This document shows, in pieces, positions 1-8,816 of a DNA stretch of 64,000 nucleotides. The notes under the pieces are model-generated. The model was given only the letters and a program-made list of their open reading frames with translations, was not told where the DNA came from and did not search any database. The stretch's first letter is position 1; each line of letters opens with the position of its first letter. The stretch is from NCBI GenBank assembly GCA_964594045.1, contig CAZQKR010000019.1, positions 1 through 64,000 of the forward strand, given 5' to 3'. This DNA is from UBA2365 sp964594045. Its GTDB lineage: Bacteria; Bacteroidota; Bacteroidia; Chitinophagales; Saprospiraceae. The translations under genes were made by a program, and so were the position numbers.

Positions 1-28
1 AATATATTTGCACTTGGCAAAATATTTA

Positions 29-2680
29 TTAACTTAATTTTCGGAGTGGACTCAATCCTTCAGCATTGCAATTACCGTTGTAGAATTCATTGCCTTTGTA
101 GTATTGAGGGCCTATGACGGAGCGGATCTTGAGGTCGGTGGCACAGTTGAGGAAATCGTTGCCTTTGATGTCGTGGAATGTGGAGTTGTAATATATCCCT
201 AAACCATCAAAAATGCTTGACAAATTATTGCAGGAATAGGTATTGCCGCTCGAATTGATTGCGTGGATACCACTAAGCATACCCGGACCATTGATGATGT
301 TGTTATCAATGGTTTCGAATACACCGCCCTGTGTCCTGATCACTGCTGCTCTTGCTAATGGGAAAACAGATCCTGAAGAATAGTCGAAAGTATTGTTTGA
401 GATTTCATTATTGCTACCATTTATTGTTTCAACTCCCATTTTATTGGAGCTAAGCAAAAATTTATTGCCGGTAGCGTTTGAATGATAACAATCAGTAAGT
501 TGAATGCCGTGTGAAACATTATTACCTTCTATTTGAATCTCATTGCCGGATATCTCAAGTTTTAGACAATTCGTTGCTCTGATGCCATAATCAGTTGCTT
601 TGATATTGTAGATTTCGGTTGAATTAAGCACATCTGTGATGGAAGCATCAGAACAATTGGTGAGTTCGATTGCATTAGTCAAAAAAGATTCGCAAACTGG
701 ATTTTTAATTGCCAAATTTGGAGAATTGTCTGCAACTATACCTCGCTGACCTGATCTGAAAATATTTAATCCCAACAAACTTCCAGGACAATTGTCCAAT
801 GTGATGGAACTGAACCTAGATTCAGTTGATGACAATCCAATAATGACAGGTGAGTTGTTGAATATGAATCCATTATCAGAATTATTAATCGTAGTCACAG
901 AAAAATGCGGAACTTTAGAATTGTTGATCCCTTTAACTCCAGTGGAGTAATTACTGATAGTTAATCCAAATGTATTGCATTGTACATCACCTGTTAAATC
1001 AATTCCTACATTACCGGAATTGCCTTGCACCAATACATTGTTTAACTTAAGATATGAATTATCTGTTGCCAATACTCCTGTTGTGGCATCAAGAATTTCA
1101 ATATTGTTTCCTACTAAGTTGGCGCCGCTTTCAAGTTTAATGCCATGCCAATCTAAGTCGCATGCTTTTAGTACAGACTTATTTTCCTGGTAACTATCAA
1201 TGAAAACTGTTACATCATCCTGAATGATCATTCGGGCGCCTTCTGCAAAACCAAAAGTTACATTAGTAAAAGTGTAATTGACATCCATGATCAGATCTCG
1301 TTCAATGTAAATACTCCTGTCCATCAATAGATAGGAGTTTAAATTGTATTGGGTGATGATATCCGACCAGTTTGGATAGTTATTTTGAATGACAATTCTT
1401 GGCTCAATGATAATAGTCTGGACTTCAAAGTTATTAACATCATCGGATACTGTTAATGAGTAGGTGCCTGGAGCAATATTAGCGATAGATGGTGTAAATG
1501 CTCCTGTTGACCAACGATAACTATATGGTGGTATTCCCCCGCTAACAATTGCTGATACATACTCAATATTATTATTACAACCAGAATAATCAATACTTAT
1601 ACTTACATTTATTTTGGGATCATTGATATTATCTATATCCCAACCAATATCATCCAACATTGCTAGAGCATTTGGTCCAGGATTATGAATAGCTTCACCC
1701 CATGCTAAAAATGGTGTCATTAAAGAATTAATAGTTGGATTAAAAGTGACTTCATCTAAGTGTGAAATACTTGAACCAGGATTCCAAATAACAGGTGCAA
1801 ATAAGCGTGATCCGTTAGCTTCTGAACCGCTATCCCAAAATAGATCATTGGATTGAAGAAAATTATCTAATGGAATACTTGGAGTACCGGTAGCAAAATC
1901 TGTCAGTCTGGTACCCGTACCATCTATGACAAACCTATCATAAGAAATTGGATCTCCGTTTACGCCATATATAAGATCACCATCAAGTTGTTGAACAGTA
2001 CTTGGGGTCAAACCTAGTCCATGTCCTAATTCATGTAAAACCACAGTAACAAAATCTATTTCTGTAGTAGGACAACTTCCATCTGTTCCAAAATAAAATG
2101 GAATTGTATTATTGAATTCTAATTCGAGTTCTTCACCTCCTCCATTTTGATCTGTTCCACTCAATTTATTAGCCAATGCAGCTACATACCATGTATCAGT
2201 TAAATATTCAGGATCTGTTGAAGTGAAATTCCTAAATAAATCAGGACGAAATGATCGACCAATTACACCACCAGGTAAAGTAGCAAATGTTGCATCAACT
2301 TCAATTGTTACAGGTGAAGTTAAAAAATCTTCCCAAATTTGCACTGCAAATAAGAAAGCATCCTGAGCTTGAGTTGTCCAAGCTCCATTAAAATTGACAT
2401 TAATATTTACATCTCTGTTATTTACATTTGTCATTCTTCTTGGGGGTGGGATATATTTATCAACAATTCTATCATCTAGTTTTAATATTCCAATAAAGCT
2501 GTCTGAATTTAGACTTGAATTAATACCCTGTGTTTGAGTATTTTGGCCGTTTATGTAAAATCCTGATACAGTTAAATATAAAATTATAATGATTTTAAGT
2601 TGACTAAAACATAATAGTTTTGACTCTATAAGTAATTTTTTTCTTTTTTTGTCATTCGACTTTTCATTAATATTTTTCAT
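29..2680 (-). CDS. Secreted zinc metalloprotease-like protein with SprB-type repeat and parallel beta-helix
   Basis: The 883-residue protein has a charged N-terminus, then a hydrophobic stretch (about residues 17-45) that reads as a signal peptide or anchor. Residues about 80-350 look like a metzincin-type protease: HELGHGLGLTP near residue 217 gives the HExxH zinc site and the following Gly, and NSLMTPF further on resembles a Met-turn. The third metzincin ligand position holds Pro rather than His; SHLDE downstream could supply a replacement ligand (inference). An SprB-like repeat follows (GGIPPYSYRWSTG, PGTYSLTVSD). The C-terminal half consists of short N/G/D-rich turns typical of right-handed parallel beta-helix repeats. 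No type IX secretion C-terminal domain is visible; the protein ends in LRKLS. Only 28 bases follow in the window, so a frameshifted C-terminus cannot be excluded. Confidence 0.75.
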   Translation of the reverse strand: MKNINEKSNDKKRKKLLIESKLLCFSQLKIIIILYLTVSGFYINGQNTQTQGINSSLNSDSFIGILKLDDRIVDKYIPPPRRMTNVNNRDVNINVNFNGAWTTQAQDAFLFAVQIWEDFLTSPVTIEVDATFATLPGGVIGRSFRPDLFRNFTSTDPEYLTDTWYVAALANKLSGTDQNGGGEELELEFNNTIPFYFGTDGSCPTTEIDFVTVVLHELGHGLGLTPSTVQQLDGDLIYGVNGDPISYDRFVIDGTGTRLTDFATGTPSIPLDNFLQSNDLFWDSGSEANGSRLFAPVIWNPGSSISHLDEVTFNPTINSLMTPFLAWGEAIHNPGPNALAMLDDIGWDIDNINDPKINVSISIDYSGCNNNIEYVSAIVSGGIPPYSYRWSTGAFTPSIANIAPGTYSLTVSDDVNNFEVQTIIIEPRIVIQNNYPNWSDIITQYNLNSYLLMDRSIYIERDLIMDVNYTFTNVTFGFAEGARMIIQDDVTVFIDSYQENKSVLKACDLDWHGIKLESGANLVGNNIEILDATTGVLATDNSYLKLNNVLVQGNSGNVGIDLTGDVQCNTFGLTISNYSTGVKGINNSKVPHFSVTTINNSDNGFIFNNSPVIIGLSSTESRFSSITLDNCPGSLLGLNIFRSGQRGIVADNSPNLAIKNPVCESFLTNAIELTNCSDASITDVLNSTEIYNIKATDYGIRATNCLKLEISGNEIQIEGNNVSHGIQLTDCYHSNATGNKFLLSSNKMGVETINGSNNEISNNTFDYSSGSVFPLARAAVIRTQGGVFETIDNNIINGPGMLSGIHAINSSGNTYSCNNLSSIFDGLGIYYNSTFHDIKGNDFLNCATDLKIRSVIGPQYYKGNEFYNGNCNAEGLSPLRKLS

Positions 2681-3486
2681 GTATTTAAATTTTCAAAATT
2701 AAAAAATATTTCATTCAAACACACCTCAAACACCACAAAATTCTTTAATTTTGTGCCCTCATTTACATGGGATGGAGAGGAAAGAAGTGGTATGGTAGTA
2801 AGTATTGTTTCTTCTTCTCTCCCGGTGTTGTGTTAAGTGTATTGTGTCTGTTAAGTTGTAGATATTTTTTACTTAAGACGAGTAAAAAAATATGCGCATA
2901 GCCACAGCTACGTAAATATTTTTTTGTGAAGTATTAAGAAAAAAGATCAAAACTTGGGCTGGCTAAAATATACTTAACACAACACTATTTTAAAGTATGT
3001 ATTTCATTGGTAAGTATGGTGACTTACACTTGCAGGGTCGTGAAGTATACAAACCTTCATCATCTTTGAAAGCAGGCGCTCCCGGCTCCTTCTCTTTCTA
3101 ATTTCGGACAATCATAGGCGAATTATTTTTCTGGTGGATAATCTGATCTGAGTGCGTTGTTCATTACCATACACTCTTCTATAACATTACTGCAAGGATC
3201 GTGCCAATTTTGATATTATATGATATATATATATATGACTATATTACTTTATTTTACATATACTAATAACAATGATATAAATATTAATAATTATTGAACT
3301 CTTTCGTCCTACTTAAATTGGAGTTTTTGATTTTAACGGCATTTTCTTATCTTAAAGTTGTCGGCACAGGCTCACATAAATTTATTCATCCATAGTTATG
3401 TAATTATGGTTTGAGAATCAAGGCCTGATGAAAACCGGTTTATTCACCCCAATCCCATTTAAGTAAAACTTTTTCAAAATAATTAT
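2681..3486. other. AT-rich gene-poor spacer with inverted repeats
   Basis: No convincing gene in about 800 bases. A perfect 9-base-arm palindrome lies at 2734-2755 (CACAAAATT, 4-base loop, AATTTTGTG), upstream of the metalloprotease gene. A 14-base inverted pair, GTGTTGTGTTAAGT at 2825-2838 and its complement at 2972-2985, encloses a smaller hairpin (2862-2873 with 2881-2893). A 44-codon plus-strand frame at 2767-2901 with a hydrophobic middle follows a TAnnTTTG-like box (2746-2753), but nothing else supports it as a gene. Around 3225-3240 there is a simple AT dinucleotide run. The enclosed inverted pair could be the worn ends of a small mobile element (inference). Confidence 0.5.
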
Positions 3487-3524
3487 TAAAATACTTTGCA
3501 GTATTTTATATTTTTTTACTTTTG
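3487..3524 (+). promoter_or_regulatory. Predicted norC promoter with overlapping palindromic operator
   Basis: TTTG at 3495-3498 and TACTTTTG at 3517-3524 are 18 bases apart and match the Bacteroidota -33/-7 promoter. A 9-base-arm palindrome (TAAAATACT, TTGC, AGTATTTTA; 3487-3508) covers the -33 element, and a further AAAATACT lies at 3531-3538 close to the expected transcript start. That geometry suggests repression or regulated activation of the nor genes. No FNR-type TTGAT-N4-ATCAA box was seen, so the regulator is unknown. Confidence 0.6.
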
Positions 3525-3570
3525 TTTTATAAAATACTAATAAGTCTTTTAATAACTTAAAACTTATATT

Positions 3571-4017
3571 ATGCTATCAAAAAAACAAGCGAGGGCGCTT
3601 TTTTTAGGAGGAACGGTGGTGACATTCCTGATCTTTATCGGGTTGACCGTATTTTCCCTTTCGAAAGCGCAGGATCAGACCAACATGGAGGACATCACCG
3701 AATCGGTGGTCCGCGGAAAACTGATATGGGAGAAAAACAACTGCATGGGTTGTCATTCCATATTCGGAGAAGGTGCCTATTATGCACCGGAATTGACCAA
3801 GGTGGTAGAAAGAAGGGGAGAACCACTCATCAAAGCGATTTTGATGTCGAAGTCTCCATGGAATCCGAAAGGAAGAAAGATGGTTGCCTATGGCATGACA
3901 GAAGAGGAAGCAAACGATGTCATAGAATTTTTCAAATGGGCGGGAAATGTGGACCTGAACGGATTCGAAAGGGTCGTTTCACCGCTGGCGAAAGATAGAC
4001 TCAGCAAACAGAATTAA
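3571..4017 (+). CDS. norC: Nitric oxide reductase cytochrome c subunit NorC
   Basis: Small subunit of cytochrome-c-dependent nitric oxide reductase, which passes electrons from a periplasmic donor to NorB for reduction of NO to N2O. The 148-residue protein has one N-terminal membrane anchor (about residues 9-30) and then a periplasmic cytochrome c domain with the haem site CMGCH at residues 58-62. Downstream Met residues (GRKM, YGM) are candidates for the axial ligand. The sequence after the haem site (SIFGEGAYYAPEL) is characteristic of NorC. Length is normal for the family. norB starts 25 bases downstream, so the two are cotranscribed. A predicted regulated promoter lies about 45-85 bases upstream. 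Confidence 0.92.
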   Translation: MLSKKQARALFLGGTVVTFLIFIGLTVFSLSKAQDQTNMEDITESVVRGKLIWEKNNCMGCHSIFGEGAYYAPELTKVVERRGEPLIKAILMSKSPWNPKGRKMVAYGMTEEEANDVIEFFKWAGNVDLNGFERVVSPLAKDRLSKQN

Positions 4018-4042
4018 TTTTTTACCACTCAAAACAAATGTT

Positions 4043-5383
4043 ATGAAATATAAAACTCAGAAAATAGCCTATTATTTTTGGGCGCTTTCAATTTTATTGC
4101 TGGTTCTGCAGATCACCTATGGATTCATCATGGGTTTTGCCCGGATCGGCATGGAAGGATTACACGAAATCATCCCGTTCAATACTGCAAGAGCAACTCA
4201 TACCAATCTTCTGGTTGTATGGTTGTTATCCGGTTTCATGGGTGCAGCATATTACATTATACCTGAAGAAGCCCAACGCGACCTGGTAAAGCCAAAACTG
4301 GCATTCCTGCAGTTGATCTCGCTCGCACTGGTGGGTGTAACCGCCATCGTCGGATATCATCTCAATTGGTGGGAAGGCCGTAAATTTCTGGAAATTCCCA
4401 GACCGCTTGACTGGTTAGTTGTTGTAAATGTACTATTGTTTTTAGGATTGATACTCGTTACACTTTTTACCGGAAAAAGGAAAACGACTACTGCATTGGT
4501 GTTATCGATGGGCTTGTTTTTCGCAGCGCTTTTGTACTTGCCCGGCATGATACAGTTTGACAGTCAGACGATGGATTCATTTTTCCGCTGGTGGGTTGTT
4601 CATCTCTGGGTAGAAGGCGTCTGGGAACTGATCATGGGTGGCATCCTTTCCTTCCTGCTGATCAAACTGACCGGGGTTGACCGTGAAGTGATCGAAAAAT
4701 GGCTCTATGTCATCGTTGGTCTTACCTTTCTATCCGGTATTCTCGGAACAGGTCACCATTATTATTATATCGGGGTCAATAAGATCTGGCTGATCATCGG
4801 CGGGATTTTCTCCATGCTCGAGCCGCTGGCATTCATGGCGATGGCCTTATTTGCCGTGAATATGTACAGAAAAGGGGAGAAAAATCACCCCAATAAGATC
4901 GCTCTTTACTGGACTTTGGGCGCAGCCATCATTTCATTCATTGGCGCTGGTCTGCTCGGCATGGCACATACATTGCCACAGGTCAATTTATATACCCACG
5001 GAACCCTGGTTACGGCCATGCATGGTCACCTGGCATTCTGGGGTGCTTATGCGATGATCGTCCTTGCGATCATGAGTTATGCCATGCCCAACCTTACAGG
5101 CAGAAAGCGTTATGACACATTAGGCAGCAGGCTTGCGTACTGGTTGTCCAACATCGGAATGCTCGGTATGACCCTGGCCTTCGGTGTTGCCGGAGTAGCA
5201 CAGGTTTACCTTGAAAGACGCTACGGTATGGATTTCATGGATGTGCAGAATGAGATCAAAGTGCATTTTGCCGTGCTGATCATTCTGGCAACCCTATTTG
5301 CAACGGGCATCACTTTTTATGTGATCGAATTCTTTAAGTACGGACTTCCGAATGATGAAGCCCTTGATATGAATCTGGATTAA
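4043..5383 (+). CDS. norB: Nitric oxide reductase catalytic subunit NorB
   Basis: Catalytic haem-copper-oxidase-superfamily subunit that reduces 2 NO to N2O at a haem b3/non-haem iron centre in the cytoplasmic membrane. The 446-residue protein has about 12 hydrophobic segments. Ligand histidines can be read: H53 (HTNLL) and H329 for haem b, H187 (HLWVEG), H238 and H239 (GTGHHYYY) for the non-haem iron, H327 (MHGHLAFWGAY) for haem b3. Glutamates typical of NorB stand at 191 and 195. There is no N-terminal quinol-oxidase extension, and norC is adjacent, so this is the cNor type rather than qNor. The stop codon falls at the beginning of a 20-base inverted repeat shared with the norQ-norD junction. 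Confidence 0.95.
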   Translation: MKYKTQKIAYYFWALSILLLVLQITYGFIMGFARIGMEGLHEIIPFNTARATHTNLLVVWLLSGFMGAAYYIIPEEAQRDLVKPKLAFLQLISLALVGVTAIVGYHLNWWEGRKFLEIPRPLDWLVVVNVLLFLGLILVTLFTGKRKTTTALVLSMGLFFAALLYLPGMIQFDSQTMDSFFRWWVVHLWVEGVWELIMGGILSFLLIKLTGVDREVIEKWLYVIVGLTFLSGILGTGHHYYYIGVNKIWLIIGGIFSMLEPLAFMAMALFAVNMYRKGEKNHPNKIALYWTLGAAIISFIGAGLLGMAHTLPQVNLYTHGTLVTAMHGHLAFWGAYAMIVLAIMSYAMPNLTGRKRYDTLGSRLAYWLSNIGMLGMTLAFGVAGVAQVYLERRYGMDFMDVQNEIKVHFAVLIILATLFATGITFYVIEFFKYGLPNDEALDMNLD

Positions 5384-5400
5384 AGCGTTTGTTAGTTAGT
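5381..5400 (+). repeat. Left arm of a 20-base inverted repeat bracketing norQ
   Basis: The 20 bases beginning at the norB stop codon match the reverse complement of 6433-6452 at 19 of 20 positions. The arms are about 1.03 kb apart, facing each other on either side of norQ. They may be ends of an inserted or invertible segment, or two copies of an intergenic repeat (inference). Confidence 0.7.
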
Positions 5401-5522
5401 CTTTGAAAGAAAACGGCAATCACTGCGTTATGCTCATTTTTGGAACAGTCATTTACCATTAGTAAACTCCTTATTTTCAAAAATTTCGCAAGCCTTGTCC
5501 TTGACGTTTTCTTATCAAAGAC
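5399..5522. repeat. Intergenic inverted-repeat element between norB and norQ
   Basis: The arms are GTCTTTGAAAGAAAACG at 5399-5415 and the complement of GTCTTTGATAAGAAAACG at 5505-5522; they differ by one inserted base. A small inner hairpin (TTTAC, 5-base loop, GTAAA) lies around 5453-5467. It fills most of the norB-norQ gap, where no gene is evident. It resembles a small non-coding palindromic repeat rather than a terminator, because no T-run follows. Confidence 0.6.
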
Positions 5523-5630
5523 AAAAGACAATGAGTTTTCCTGCAGACACTATTTATCACGAACCGTCTTATCGGAGTACGCTTTTTCTGATATCCCTAC
5601 TCCTTTAAGGCGGTTTTTCAATTTTAAAAT

Positions 5631-6404
5631 ATGCAAATACCATATTATTTACCGGTCAACAAGGAAGTAGAGGTTTTTGAACATTGTTACCGCAGTCGTC
5701 TGCCGGTTATGCTGAAAGGGCCAACCGGTTCGGGAAAATCCCGTTTTGTTGAATTCATGGCGCACAAACTCGGTAAAAACCTGATCACCGTTGCCTGTCA
5801 TGAAGAGACATCTGCCACGGACCTGATCGGCAGATTTTTGCTCAAAGGCGCTGAGACAGTTTGGGTGGACGGGCCTTTGACCAGGGCGGTCAAGGAAGGC
5901 AGTATCATTTACCTGGACGAGATCGCTGAAGCCAGGCCGGATATCATTGTTGCCATACATCCGCTGACCGATCATCGCAGGCAATTGTATATGGACAAAT
6001 TGGGCACAGCGGTTGCCGCACATCCCGATTTCCTGCTGGTCATTTCTTTCAATCCCGGTTACCAAAAGGGTTTCAAGGAATTGAAGCCATCCACCAAACA
6101 GCGGTTTGTTGGCCTGACATTCAATTACCCGAAAGAAAAAACAGAGATAGAGATCCTGCTGAATGAGACGAAGGTGGATGAAAAAACAGCCGGGAGCCTG
6201 GTAAAGATCGCTTCAAAGATCCGGAATCTGACAGAACTCGGATTGGCAGAGACGGTTTCTACCCGTTTGCTGGTAGATGCTGCACATCTCATAGCGGCGG
6301 ATCTGCCGAAAAGAACGGCTGTTGAGGCTGCGATCCTGCAACCGCTGACGGATGAAGAAGAAACCCTGGCCGCATTGCGCGATCTGGCTAATCTGTATAT
6401 CTGA
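5631..6404 (+). CDS. norQ: NorQ-type AAA+ ATPase (CbbQ/NirQ/NorQ family)
   Basis: MoxR-class AAA+ ATPase that works with the vWA protein NorD to mature nitric oxide reductase, probably assisting iron insertion at the active site (family knowledge). The 257-residue protein carries Walker A GPTGSGKS (residues 30-37) and a Walker B region IIYLDEIAEA near residues 98-107, followed by the sensor-like VISFNPGY. Length is normal. The start is ATG at 5631, just after an AT-rich leader. It lies between norB and norD; its left gap contains a repeat element, and the pair of 20-base inverted repeats encloses it, which is unusual for a gene normally packed tightly into the nor operon. Confidence 0.9.
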   Translation: MQIPYYLPVNKEVEVFEHCYRSRLPVMLKGPTGSGKSRFVEFMAHKLGKNLITVACHEETSATDLIGRFLLKGAETVWVDGPLTRAVKEGSIIYLDEIAEARPDIIVAIHPLTDHRRQLYMDKLGTAVAAHPDFLLVISFNPGYQKGFKELKPSTKQRFVGLTFNYPKEKTEIEILLNETKVDEKTAGSLVKIASKIRNLTELGLAETVSTRLLVDAAHLIAADLPKRTAVEAAILQPLTDEEETLAALRDLANLYI

Positions 6405-6432
6405 CCGTCCTTTATCACTCCTGCGGAGTTTT

Positions 6433-6452
6433 ACCAACTAACAAACGCTTTA
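6433..6452 (-). repeat. Right arm of the 20-base inverted repeat bracketing norQ
   Basis: Reverse-complement match (19/20) to 5381-5400. It fills the gap between the norQ stop and the norD start codon, so the norD ribosome-binding region lies within the repeat. Confidence 0.7.
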
Positions 6453-6453
6453 A

Positions 6454-8226
6454 ATGGGACTTGATGAATATATCTACGGTAAGGTCTCCAATTATTACCG
6501 CCGCAAGAAGGAGAAGCTGCTGCAACAGCAGGAACAGACGGTTACGCTGGAGTCCGTCAAACCACGTCTCATGCTGGTGGCCAGGGCTTTGACCGGAGAA
6601 GAAATAGAGATCTTTCCGGCGGAACAGGAAGGCGGTTGCCGGGACTTGTTTTTCTTTCTTCCGGAAATGTTCTATGCATTCGAAACAAAGTCGAAGAATG
6701 AACAATTTTACTTTTTCAGAATGCTGTATCTCGTAGTCCAACACCGATCAGGCATCAACCGGAATCAGGATAAATCCTTTTCTGATGCTGTTGCCAGAGA
6801 AAAAGCCGAGGAAATGGCTCCTTTGATCCTGGCTAAAGTTTTTGAAGAATTCCCGGCCTATGAACAGGTTTTTGAGGAGCTCAAAAGACAACTGGATCAG
6901 GAAAAAAGTAAAGTACACCCGTTTGACAAAAAATATCTTTATGGCAAACTCATGACGCCCAAAGGTGTAAAGAACGGGAAAAAGGGAAATGCCCAACATC
7001 CGGATGAACTTATGGGGAAGCACAATCCATTGCAGGCCAAAACCAGCATCAAAGCTAAAAACAATGTGGAAAACATTGAAAGTCTGCAGGTGAACAAAAA
7101 ACAGCAACAGGATGCCACGATCTATCATGACCTTGAAAAGCTCAGGACAGCGGATGAATTCGGGGGCAACTGGAAAGATTTTGACGGAGATGACGAACTG
7201 GAACAGCATAAGGAAGCATTGAAGGAACTCAGGATGCAATATACTGTGCGGGTGCATGATGATGTGCACAGTGTTTACCAGAGTGAATTTGTGGAAAATG
7301 CACAAATCGCTGAAGTGGCTGAAGATGAAATTACGGGAAAGTTTTGGGTGTACGATGAATGGGATCATTACCGGAGACAATACAAATATGGCTATTGCAA
7401 AGTTTTTGCAAAAAACGGACTTAAGGTGAATGCCGGTTACTACACGGATACCATTGCGCAGCACAGGACGACGCTCAACAGTCTACGTAAAACGCTGGTT
7501 TCTTATCAAAACAAGATGAAACAAGTCAATCTACAGAGGCAGGGTGATGATTTTGACCTGGATGCAGTGACGGATTTTTCGGTAGATATATTAAGCGGTC
7601 ATACACCTTCCGAAAATATTTATGTTGATAAGCAAAGGAAAGAAAAAGACCTGTCGATCATGTTGCTGCTGGATCATTCGCTTTCCAGTGATTCATACGT
7701 GATGAATAACCGGGTGATCGATGTGGAAAAACAGGTTTCGATACTTTTCGGAGAGATACTGAATGAATTCCAGGTGGATTTTGGCATTGCTGCCTTTCAT
7801 TCTAAAACCAGGAATCACATCCATTTTGTGACCCTGAAGGAATTTGATGAAAGCTGGCAAAAGTCTAGGATGAAGATCGGTTCGCTTCAACCGGAAGGAT
7901 ACACCCGCATCGGCGCTCCTTTGCGGCATGCTTCGGCAATGTTGCAGAAAAGGGAGTCCAAAAACAGGTGGATCGTCTTGTTGTCGGATGGTAAGCCTAA
8001 TGATTATGACCGTTATGAAGGTAAATACGGACTTCAGGACATCAAACAGGCACTCAGGGAGATGAAAGCAGTTGGCATTCACACCTATGCACTGGCCATT
8101 GAAAAGCAGGCAAAATATTATTTGCCCCTTATGTTTGGTCACAATCATTATCAGATCCTGTCTTCACCGGCAGAATTATTACACGCATTGATCAAACTAT
8201 ATGAACGCATCAGATATCAACAGTGA
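6454..8226 (+). CDS. norD: NorD-type von Willebrand factor A domain protein
   Basis: Partner of NorQ in nitric oxide reductase activation; cytoplasmic, with no signal peptide. The 590-residue protein has a long charged N-terminal part, a Lys/Gln-rich linker near residues 165-230, and a C-terminal vWA domain beginning about residue 395. The MIDAS motif reads DHSLSSDS, and LLSDGKPNDYD later in the domain is the characteristic second MIDAS loop. Its length is close to that of proteobacterial NorD. The last 26 bases overlap the start of the following subunit III-like gene, so translation is probably coupled. Confidence 0.87.
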   Translation: MGLDEYIYGKVSNYYRRKKEKLLQQQEQTVTLESVKPRLMLVARALTGEEIEIFPAEQEGGCRDLFFFLPEMFYAFETKSKNEQFYFFRMLYLVVQHRSGINRNQDKSFSDAVAREKAEEMAPLILAKVFEEFPAYEQVFEELKRQLDQEKSKVHPFDKKYLYGKLMTPKGVKNGKKGNAQHPDELMGKHNPLQAKTSIKAKNNVENIESLQVNKKQQQDATIYHDLEKLRTADEFGGNWKDFDGDDELEQHKEALKELRMQYTVRVHDDVHSVYQSEFVENAQIAEVAEDEITGKFWVYDEWDHYRRQYKYGYCKVFAKNGLKVNAGYYTDTIAQHRTTLNSLRKTLVSYQNKMKQVNLQRQGDDFDLDAVTDFSVDILSGHTPSENIYVDKQRKEKDLSIMLLLDHSLSSDSYVMNNRVIDVEKQVSILFGEILNEFQVDFGIAAFHSKTRNHIHFVTLKEFDESWQKSRMKIGSLQPEGYTRIGAPLRHASAMLQKRESKNRWIVLLSDGKPNDYDRYEGKYGLQDIKQALREMKAVGIHTYALAIEKQAKYYLPLMFGHNHYQILSSPAELLHALIKLYERIRYQQ

Positions 8227-8806
8227 GGGACCGATATATATCAATTACAGGGACATATACTTTCCACCGGGAGGTATCCTGATCTGGATACTGGTTTTCC
8301 TGGAACTGATCACTTTCGGGGCTGCATTGATCGTAATGGTTTTCCAGGGAAAGTCTGAACCGGATCTGTTTGCTTCGATGGCGGGCAAAATGGATGTCAT
8401 GGCAGGTTCGGCAAATACAGTGGTATTGCTGACCAGCGGATATTTTATGGCTTCCGGTCTGCAATTGTTCAAAAGGAGGGCATTCAGGAAAGCAAAGTAT
8501 CATCTGCTCATCACCCTATTGCTCGGGATGGTTTTCATCGGGATCAAGTTGATGGAATATATAGCCAAGCTGGATCAGGGTCTTGCCCTGGGAAGCAATA
8601 CGTTCATGAATTATTACTGGTTGCTCACCGGTTTTCACCTGATCCATGTGATCACCGGGCTGGTCATTCTGGTGATCATCACCTGGCCGATACGTAAAGA
8701 TCCGGGAGCTGTGGATGTAACTGATCTGGAGGCAGGCGGAGCATTCTGGCACATGTGTGATCTGATCTGGCTCTTTCTTTTTCCGGTCATTTATCTGATT
8801 TTTTAA
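8201..8806 (+). CDS. norE: Cytochrome c oxidase subunit III-like protein (NorE-like)
   Basis: Haem-copper-oxidase subunit III family membrane protein of 201 residues with about five hydrophobic segments. Conserved-looking features include the IKLMEY segment and HLIHVITG near the C-terminal third. NorE proteins of nor clusters belong to this family and are accessory, improving NO reductase activity or assembly rather than forming the catalytic core (family knowledge). It overlaps the norD end by 26 bases and is followed after 10 bases by a subunit IV-like gene, matching the norE-norF order. Because this family also serves oxygen-reducing oxidases, the name rests mainly on context. Confidence 0.78.
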   Translation: MNASDINSEGPIYINYRDIYFPPGGILIWILVFLELITFGAALIVMVFQGKSEPDLFASMAGKMDVMAGSANTVVLLTSGYFMASGLQLFKRRAFRKAKYHLLITLLLGMVFIGIKLMEYIAKLDQGLALGSNTFMNYYWLLTGFHLIHVITGLVILVIITWPIRKDPGAVDVTDLEAGGAFWHMCDLIWLFLFPVIYLIF

Positions 8807-8816
8807 ATATTTTGCA

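Noticed and set aside
975..1193. Plus-strand frame inside the metalloprotease gene
   Set aside because: Shadow of the long minus-strand gene, without ribosome-binding or family support.
5334..5531. A 65-codon minus-strand frame between norB and norQ
   Set aside because: It overlaps the norB end and runs through the inverted-repeat element.
6748..7464. 238-codon minus-strand frame inside norD
   Set aside because: Antisense to a well-supported gene; hydrophobic composition is a by-product of the complementary reading.
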